DNA of 64,000 nucleotides from Clytia hemisphaerica (taxonomy: Eukaryota; Cnidaria; Hydrozoa; Leptothecata; Clytiidae). Shown here piece by piece: positions 57,395-64,000 of the stretch (position 1 is the first letter of the stretch; each line of letters begins with the position of its first letter). The DNA is taken from the NCBI GenBank assembly GCA_902728285.1, contig CACVBU010000789.1:214481-278480 (forward strand), given 5' to 3'. The position numbers and the translations under genes are program-made. The notes beneath the pieces were generated by a model. The model made no database searches and had not been told where the DNA came from. It saw nothing but the letters and a program-made list of their open reading frames with translations.

Positions 57395-59359
57395 TTAAGA
57401 ATCATTCAAGAAATCATGAAAATCATAAAACATTGAAATAGGTCGTAAATAATGAGGTATTATATTGTTATAATATTCAGCATCATCATTATCCTTCAAT
57501 CTAGGTTCGAACAAACAATAATCCTCCCTCCAAAGCTTGCGATCAGCCATTGCAGTACCCAGTTCTTCAATCTCTAGATGTGTTACTCGTCTCTAAAGTC
57601 AAGGATAACATTTAATGAAAAGTATGTTGTAGTAAAATAACACACAGCAAAATCGAATCGGTCAAAACCAGACTGCATAAAACAATGATGCTTACCTTAA
57701 CCAGCGGTAGCCATTTTTCATCTTGTGATCCCAGAAACTGTTTCTACGTAGAGCACCATACGCATAATCCACATAGCCAGGTAGTTCATGCATTGTGCTC
57801 TGGTCTGTAAAATGTATTTCTTTGCCGATATGTGAATAACCTGAATTCTTTGGTGGAACGACTGTAGCAATATCCCTTCCAAACGTTACCCTTAGATTCA
57901 TTCCTCGAACAGCTCGATTGACATTATTAGCAAATATAACATTTCCAGGTCTAGGTGAACCGAAAGTTACATAATCAACAAGATAACCTCTCATTGAAAG
58001 TTCATAAGCTGCCAGAGCCGCTTTAGCTCCTCCCAAAGAATGCCCTGTGGCCAATATTTTTGCTTTTGGGTGTTTCCTGGTTAAAATGTCAACTTTTTCA
58101 AGCATTGGTTTGCGTACAATACTATAAGAGTTCAGAAACCCAGTGTGAACCTGGCATCCACCACAACCGCTATAAGACTTTTTAACGACCAGTGCATCAG
58201 TAAGTCGATCTTCCCAAGTATCTGTTCCTCTAAAAGCAACTACAATGAAGTCGTATCTGTACTCCACGAAGCCATAAACTGTTTTGCCTTCACTGTGTTT
58301 TCTGTGGTACGTTTCTTCAGAGAGTAATGCAGCTTTATGGATCAGCGTTTTGATCATTCTGTTGTTACTCTCGGGAATGGGTTCAAGCGAAGGAATTGGA
58401 CAGAAATGTTTTCTTGGGCATTTGAGACATTCATCAGAGCCTTCTGGAGAGTAATACTTATAATGACAGATAATGGGAAAACCATGAATACATTTACTAC
58501 CAGCAGGGCAAAGCTCACATTTGGATGCGCCTTCTTTCAGATTGTATGTACCAGGCTTGCACCATTTACATGCCACTCGACCAGGTTGGTCTTGGTATTT
58601 TCGTGGTGGGCACTTCAAGGGATGATTGACCCAGTACTTTGGACAATAATGTCCTTTAGGGCATGTCTTACATTTTACAGCACCTTCAACGTCACTGTAC
58701 GTCCCTTCACCGCATCTCTTGCAGTCTGCGCGTTGATTACCGAAATAGATGAACGATGGTTGATATTGTCCTAAGCCGCACGGCGTACATCGAGTAGACC
58801 TCCTTTTGTCGGTGTAGGTACCTGCTTCGCAAATCTTGCACGTGGTTTGACCAACTTCGTCTTGGTATTGTCCCCAGTAACATGGTGTTGCGTATTTATT
58901 CACCCAGGAATGACACCAATGCCCAACAGGGCATGTCTTACATTCCAGTGCGCCAATTTGATCACTGTATTTACCTTTTCCACAAGGCTGACAACCAAGC
59001 GGATTTGCAATTTGCGGGTTATGGTATCCTCTACGACATTTTATTGGCTTGTTAAAAAAGTCACAGCTATGACCTGCTGGGCATGGTTTACATTCCGTGG
59101 CCCCTCTGACATCACTGTAATAACCCTTTTCACAATCCATACAATGCTTATCGCAATTTGGTCTATTTGAGTAGCGCCCTTTGCTACATGGTTGACATTT
59201 GAGTTCACCATTACACCACCTAGAACCATAACCAGTACGGTCATTACACCTGGTACATCGGAAACCAGGAGAACATGGATTCTCACACGAGCATTCGTCA
59301 GCATACAATCCATAAACGGTGATAAAAATTATCAACAAAATAATTATTATGGACCTCAT
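57395..59359 (-). CDS. Secreted GCC2/GCC3-repeat protein with class 3 lipase domain
   Basis: The main exon (57,692-59,359) encodes 555 residues. A signal peptide (residues 1-20, MRSIIIILLIIFITVYGLYA) fixes the start. Residues 21-320 hold about eight cysteine-rich repeats of about 35-45 residues with the ephrin-receptor/GCC2-GCC3 signature (C-P-x-G-H-x-C ... G-x-Y-S-D-x-x-G-x-x-x-C). Residues 335-530 form an alpha/beta-hydrolase class 3 lipase domain: FIVVAFRGTD, nucleophile Ser441 in TGHSLGGAKA, Asp496 in FGRDIATVVPP, probable His510 in GYSHIGKE. Triacylglycerol or phospholipid hydrolysis outside the cell is inferred. The frame stops exactly at a consensus donor (TTAAG / GTAAGC). A candidate last exon, 57,395-57,590, continues in frame for 65 codons to TAA, starting RVTHLEIEELGTAMADRKLW. 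It needs the second AG of a TTTAGAG acceptor. Confidence 0.88.
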
Positions 59360-59673
59360 GTTATTTACTCGTTTTGCCTTTTTGGTTTTGATTTTACTTT
59401 TTGATCGTTTAGGAGGAAAAAACGCTTGCCGTTGGTTTCAAAAATATTTTCAGTTATCACAGGTTAAAACTCTAGATGACCATATTTGATAAAATAAACA
59501 TTAAAGAAAATAAAAACTTATCAAAACATAGAATAAACCCAAATGATTGACAATCGAAATAGTCCCTTAGGATTCGTGTACCTGACAGAATTTTGCCTGT
59601 CGTCAGTTCTCAACTTCAGTTGAGCTAGAATCTGAGAATGTCTGTCTGTGTGTCTGTCATGTGTGTCTGTCAC

Positions 59674-60147
59674 CAAAACTTTGGGGCAGGCTGGAGACTT
59701 CAAAAATGGTCCGATTGGGCTGAAATTTTGCACACTTGATCCTTGGGCAAATCCCTGGGGGTGCGTTTTTCATTTTTTCAAAATTTTAATTTTTGGGGCC
59801 TGGGGACGAGTTTTTCGCCAAAACGAGGCTTAAACTTTGGGGCAGGCTAGAGACTTCAAAAATGGTCCGATTTGGCTGAAATTTTGCACACTTGATCCTT
59901 GGGCAAATCCCTGGGGGTGGTTTTTTCATTTTTTCAAAATTTTAATTTTTGGGGCCTGGCGACGGGTTTTTCGCCAAAACGAGGCTAAAACTTTGGGGCA
60001 GGCTGGAGACTTCAAAAATGGTCCGATTTGGCTGAAATTTTGCACACTTGATCCTTGGGCAAATCCCTGGGTTGTCTTTTTCATTTTTTCAAAATTTTGA
60101 TTTTTGGGGCCTGGGGACGAGTTTTTCGCCAAAACGAGGCTAAAACC
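59674..60147. repeat. Tandem repeat, 155-bp unit, three copies
   Basis: Units start at about 59,675, 59,831 and 59,986 with AAACTTTGGGGCAGGCTGGA. Each includes CTTCAAAAATGGTCCGAT, TTTTGCACACTTGATCCTTG and GGGGCCTGGGGACGAGTTTT, and they are over 95% alike by eye. A TCTGTCTGTGTGTCTGTCAT prefix precedes the array. Such units are widespread in marine invertebrate genomes. Not protein-coding. Confidence 0.93.
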
Positions 60148-60459
60148 CAAAATGCTATAATTTTTCTTAAGCCATTAAGTTTACAATTGGGCCTACGAAT
60201 GATTTCAAAGGTACTGAAGTTGAGCCAGTGCGGTTAGCACGTTCGACAGTATTTTATCCATAAAAAGTTTGCCAAGTCTAATTAAATGACCCCTTCTAAA
60301 AATATCTCCAATTCCTACCTTCTTCTGAACTATTCATGCGGTTCATTAACCCCAAAGAGTTAACCCCCTACTAGAATAGGTTCTTATTATGGTTATTATG
60401 GTATTATGGTATTTGTCTTGTTTTCTTTTTGTTGTTCTAGTTCATTTTAAGCGTGATAT

Positions 60460-60692
60460 CACTTGTTTGATTTTATTCGAGTTTTATTAAAGATAGATAG
60501 AATCGATATTTTACGTGGATAGCCCAGTAATCTAGGACTTTTAGACAGTCTTTCGGTTGTTTTCACGGGGTCCACGGCCAGCTGACTCGGCCATCTATGA
60601 ACTGAACACAACGTTGGAAGGAGGGGGATTTGAACCGCGAACCCCTGGTTTAAGACGCTGACGCCTTTGGCCACTTGACCATCGCATGGGGC
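60460..60692 (-). mobile_element. tRNA-derived SINE, family C, copy 2
   Basis: Minus-strand head GATGGTCAAGTGGCCAAAGG (A-box region) and GGTTCAAATCC (B box). The body AGCTGGCCGTGGACCCCGTG and ACCGAAAGACTGTCT is shared with 51,026-51,200, and the tail contains TCTATCTATCTTTAATAAAA. The leucine/serine-like tRNA head does not fold with a proper anticodon stem. Confidence 0.8.
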
Positions 60693-61342
60693 CACTAAAA
60701 CATTTAGCAAAGCAATTATGAAGTGAGGTGAAAGCCTTACACTGAAATACACTCCAACCGACATGCAATGCATACAATGTTGGTTTAACTTTCTGGAAAG
60801 AAAATTTTGGCAAATTTGGCAGATTTAGCCAAAATCCGTCAAGTTAAGTTCCCGCCAAATTTAATATTCCCCGCCATGCGCCAAATTTAAATTGTTGTAT
60901 TCAACCCCCAATTAAGTACTATTTTAGACCTTAAAACAGGTAATTTCTTATATAATAGGGTTTTTTGGCCACAAATATCCTTCATCCGCCAAATGTAATT
61001 CCCTTCAAATTTATTTCTTCGAGCAATCCGCAAATTTAAATTCCCTCTCGAATTTTTTCCCTATGGTAATAAACCCCCAATGTCTTTTTGTACAACTGGT
61101 AAAGGCTATTATAATGAAAGGTGCAATGTATACAACAACCCGTTAGAGTACCAAGAAAAAGATCTTAAAACCCATAAAGTATCTTGATGTGATGTATATA
61201 ATATTCTACTACAATGTGATATCGATTATTATTATATACCTGTAGGCAAAAACAGGGTTAATAAATCTCAATAACCAATATCTACCTATTGAATATCTGC
61301 TTATAATATGTCTATCTCAATGAAATGTCTTAGAAAGTCCAC
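60693..61342. other. Intergenic between two minus-strand genes
   Basis: Contains a decayed GCCAAATTT-rich repeat (about 60,805-61,080: GGCAAATTTGGC, CCCGCCAAATTTAA, GCGCCAAATTTAAA) related in style to the MITE at 4,430. It should also hold the 3' UTR of the gene to the right. Confidence 0.5.
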
Positions 61343-63973
61343 TTAAAAAGCAATTAAATTGCCGTACGTCGTGAAAAAGCGAATAATATTTTCTTCTTTC
61401 ACATACGTCAAATGCATGTGTCCGATTAACGGGAATGCCACAATGTCCGTATACTCATTGACGGTGAAGTCATACGGGCGTGAAATCCATTTTGGGTCAA
61501 GGCTCAGCGGATGTCGTTGGAGATCGATACTGCCTTTACACTTTTCACTACCGCAGCCCCTTAATTTCACAATGAAGCTATCGACATAAAACTTGCCCTT
61601 TAATTCTTTGTATCGCATTTCGACCCGTTCCATCATTAACTTTCGGTTAAGACAATTATCCCTCATGATAATACAGAGGCTGCTTCCGTCATATTTTTCC
61701 CACTTGTATTCCTCACCGTCCTCATCATCATCATCGGAATTTTCGACGTATTCATAGTCTTCGTCGATTTTAAAATGATCTAATTTGTCATTATTCAAAA
61801 TGAACCGATTAAACACGTGTGTTGTACAATTATTGCTCAACTTCCACGATATCTGTTCATCAACATAATCTTCCCGATTCACGGACGCCGGTTTGTCCAG
61901 CTTACGGACTATCAAAGCACTCGGGTAGTCCGCAAGACGCCAATTTCTCTCCCGCTCGACGAGCTCAAAAAGATAAGTGTTTTCTTCGTCCTTTTCACTG
62001 CTGTCAGGGTAAGGTAAGAATCTGCTAATACCATTTAAAGTTTCTTGGGACGTCAAACCAGGTTCGAATTGGTATTGGAATTTCTCTAAACTTTCTTCTT
62101 CCCGATTTTTGTTGTCCCGATATAAGCGGAAAGTACGATCCCAACCTGTCAGCTTTTCTAGAGTACTTTCGATCCGCTCATTATGTCTATATTGATCGAA
62201 CATGATGTGCGTCTTCCGTGCATTATCATATTCCTTTGTGATTTCAAATGAGCATTTCTTCTCTGCGTTGACGTCGACTCCAAAGAAGTTCATCCTATAA
62301 TACTGCGTCATGAACCTTCGATCGACACTGTAAAACAAATCGCGTATCGGTTGTTTCACGTCCACATCCTGTTGTGTAACGACAAACAAATCACCATCCG
62401 GCAGCTCGCCATCAGTAAAAAGGCAATGTAAAATCTCCTCCAAGGTGATCTCTTCAGCCTGCTTTTGATCCCGGTCAAACATAATCAAGTAGTCCTTCTC
62501 GCGGTTACTGTTGCCCAGAAGCATAATACTGTAAACGGTACTGACTAGAGCCATCTTTTCAGGATTATCTTCGATCAGGTTGCAACGCTTAAAAATAAAT
62601 TCAGTTGTGACTCCATTATGGTGAATCAACTCGGGCACAATGACCGATGTTTTTAACATTCGATGATACGTGTCCTCTAAGTCAGGGAAAACCTTGATGA
62701 GGTTCCGACAATCCTTCACTTTCAACTTTTTGATAATTTCCATCCATACTTCGCATGGGAAAGTAGATGAATTGACGCATGCGCGCGACAGACTATCATC
62801 AAGTATTTCAGAATCAACTGAAGAAACTTTTCTATTTTTGTCCTCACTCAAACTCCCAACACCCTGGCTATCGATATCATCTTGACTTTTCGATTTCTTA
62901 GGATAACAATACGTCTCATTCAAAATATGTTCTAATAATTCGCGCATGCGTTCTTCATCGGGATAATCATAGTCATCATCATTTATGTAATATTTCCCCT
63001 CGTCTCTCAGAGAACGATAATGATCATTGAACTCCTCACGCATGATGACATGGGCGTTTCGGGCGCAAGCTTCGTACGCCCTCGACTCCTCTTCTGGGAT
63101 GAAATACTGAAACTGCTCTGCTTCACGCCGTTCGAACATCAAATCACATTTAAGGAAATATTTTGAGTGGTCAGTGTCTTTTGCGAGGTCTTTGTGCTTA
63201 TATATGATATCTTGTTTAAAGAAGATGACATCCCCTGATTTAGGTTTGTAGCTGATTGTTCTGAGAAGACCAGTGTTCTCGTATTTCTTGATCAATGTTT
63301 TGATGGTTTCATTCTTTCGATTGATTGCATCATCTTCAGATTGCAGCAAGATTGTGAATTCTACTTCACCGCCATTCAGTTCATCAGAAAGGAAAATCAA
63401 ACAAGTGTAAAGTGAACGACGGTCATGAGTAGGACAGAATTGTGCGTCGAGTTGGTTAGGTTTTGAGTAACGATTGGAATGTCTATGAAAAGTCAAACCA
63501 TGATGTAATCCTTCTAGTTCCCAGCTCCCTCGTTGAACATCAAAACCTAACATGGCAGGCTTCTGGTTTTGGCGAACAAAATCTGTCCTCAAACTCTCCC
63601 ATACAGTATCTGCAAATTGTTTATCGTAAATAACGGATGTTATGGTTGGGCTTTTTTCTTCGTTTGTTAGAGAAAACTCCTTATTCACATTCTCCAATCG
63701 AGCAACCATCTCTTCGCATTGCTCTGTAGATAAGACAGGTTTTGTGGATTTGAAAACTCCACCAGCAAGTCTAATTAGTGTAGTTTCTCGCAAATTTTGA
63801 GTCTGCTTCTCTTCGCCAAAGAGATGGAATAACTTCCCATGATTGCCGCTACTGAGAGGTGTGTCGCTCATCAGATAGGACTTTCCAAGTGCGTCCATGG
63901 TAACTTGGTAACCATCCACAAACTTGATGTTACTATACAGTGGAACTTGTGGTTCTTCATTAACATGAATCAT
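61343..63973 (-). CDS. 2-oxoglutarate/Fe(II) oxygenase-like protein with F-box-like segment
   Basis: A single 876-codon frame, start codon 27 bp from the window edge. Residues 60-285 resemble the prolyl 4-hydroxylase-type double-stranded beta-helix: RSLYTCLIFLSDELNGGEVEF (187-206) for the core strand and GG-x-x-x-F motif; PKSGDVIFFKQDIIYKH (244-260) for the late strand with distal His260; KYFLKCDLMF with Lys271, the usual 2-oxoglutarate-binding position. The proximal ligand motif, normally H-x-D, reads CPTHD (180-184), so iron binding may be altered. An acidic linker follows, then residues 403-440 (STFPCEVWMEIIKKLKVKD) that look like an F-box helix set. The last 430 residues match nothing I recognise and include an acidic run at DYEYVENSDDDDEDGEEYKW. 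The substrate is unknown and the gene is intronless. Protein hydroxylation is possible but not shown. Confidence 0.7.
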   Translation of the reverse strand: MIHVNEEPQVPLYSNIKFVDGYQVTMDALGKSYLMSDTPLSSGNHGKLFHLFGEEKQTQNLRETTLIRLAGGVFKSTKPVLSTEQCEEMVARLENVNKEFSLTNEEKSPTITSVIYDKQFADTVWESLRTDFVRQNQKPAMLGFDVQRGSWELEGLHHGLTFHRHSNRYSKPNQLDAQFCPTHDRRSLYTCLIFLSDELNGGEVEFTILLQSEDDAINRKNETIKTLIKKYENTGLLRTISYKPKSGDVIFFKQDIIYKHKDLAKDTDHSKYFLKCDLMFERREAEQFQYFIPEEESRAYEACARNAHVIMREEFNDHYRSLRDEGKYYINDDDYDYPDEERMRELLEHILNETYCYPKKSKSQDDIDSQGVGSLSEDKNRKVSSVDSEILDDSLSRACVNSSTFPCEVWMEIIKKLKVKDCRNLIKVFPDLEDTYHRMLKTSVIVPELIHHNGVTTEFIFKRCNLIEDNPEKMALVSTVYSIMLLGNSNREKDYLIMFDRDQKQAEEITLEEILHCLFTDGELPDGDLFVVTQQDVDVKQPIRDLFYSVDRRFMTQYYRMNFFGVDVNAEKKCSFEITKEYDNARKTHIMFDQYRHNERIESTLEKLTGWDRTFRLYRDNKNREEESLEKFQYQFEPGLTSQETLNGISRFLPYPDSSEKDEENTYLFELVERERNWRLADYPSALIVRKLDKPASVNREDYVDEQISWKLSNNCTTHVFNRFILNNDKLDHFKIDEDYEYVENSDDDDEDGEEYKWEKYDGSSLCIIMRDNCLNRKLMMERVEMRYKELKGKFYVDSFIVKLRGCGSEKCKGSIDLQRHPLSLDPKWISRPYDFTVNEYTDIVAFPLIGHMHLTYVKEENIIRFFTTYGNLIAF

Positions 63974-64000
63974 TTTTATGTTGATTTTTGCGGTCTGGAA

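Noticed and set aside
58337-59404. Plus-strand frames opposite the lipase gene
   Set aside because: They are antisense shadows of the cysteine-rich coding region.
60618-60692. Leucine- or serine-type tRNA gene on the minus strand
   Set aside because: A and B boxes are good but no proper anticodon stem forms, and the 3' body belongs to SINE family C.
1-64000. CRISPR arrays, bacterial operons or integrated viral genes
   Set aside because: Repeats are palindromic transposons, SINEs or simple tandem arrays; genes have eukaryotic introns and no viral hallmark gene was recognised.

Overview
The window is nuclear DNA from an animal: AT-rich, GT-AG introns, tRNA-derived SINEs, a Penelope-like retroelement and many small inverted-repeat transposons. 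Intact homologues of TALPID3 (ciliary/centrosomal) and IRF2BP (a metazoan transcriptional co-regulator) place it in Metazoa. The style of the repeats and the cysteine-rich secreted lipase suggest a marine invertebrate, perhaps a cnidarian, but phylum cannot be fixed by eye.

Layout. 1-15 kb is gene-poor and full of palindromic transposons, including a 1.55 kb hAT-like element with a perfect 7-bp target duplication and a TTAA-specific MITE inside a fold-back element. From about 15.05 to 57.4 kb, plus strand, lies one long multi-exon gene that I assemble as TALPID3 (KIAA0586): nine exons at 15.05-19.63 kb and nineteen at 44.68-57.37 kb. Nearly all junctions agree in phase, giving about 1,414 codons. 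The two exon blocks are separated by a 25 kb intron that contains a complete intronless IRF2BP gene (31,366-33,276, same strand), a 200-bp TTCG microsatellite, a damaged Penelope-like element (37.35-39.72 kb), a frameshifted CXC-domain relic and numerous MITEs.

The right end carries two minus-strand genes. The first (57.4-59.36 kb) encodes a secreted protein with a series of GCC2/GCC3-type cysteine-rich repeats fused to a class 3 lipase domain with an intact Ser-Asp-His triad. Its main exon ends at a splice donor and a candidate last exon reaches to within about 26 bp of the end of TALPID3, so the two genes converge tail to tail. The second (61.34-63.97 kb) encodes an 876-residue 2-oxoglutarate/Fe(II)-oxygenase-like protein with an irregular metal-binding motif and an F-box-like segment. 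Between them is a 155-bp tandem repeat.

The most abundant repeat is a roughly 235-bp inverted-repeat element with ends like ACACGTTTTTTTATAAGAAC, seen a dozen or more times, several inside TALPID3 introns. Nested insertions allow a relative dating of element families. No prokaryotic features, CRISPR arrays, rRNA genes or convincing functional tRNA genes were found.
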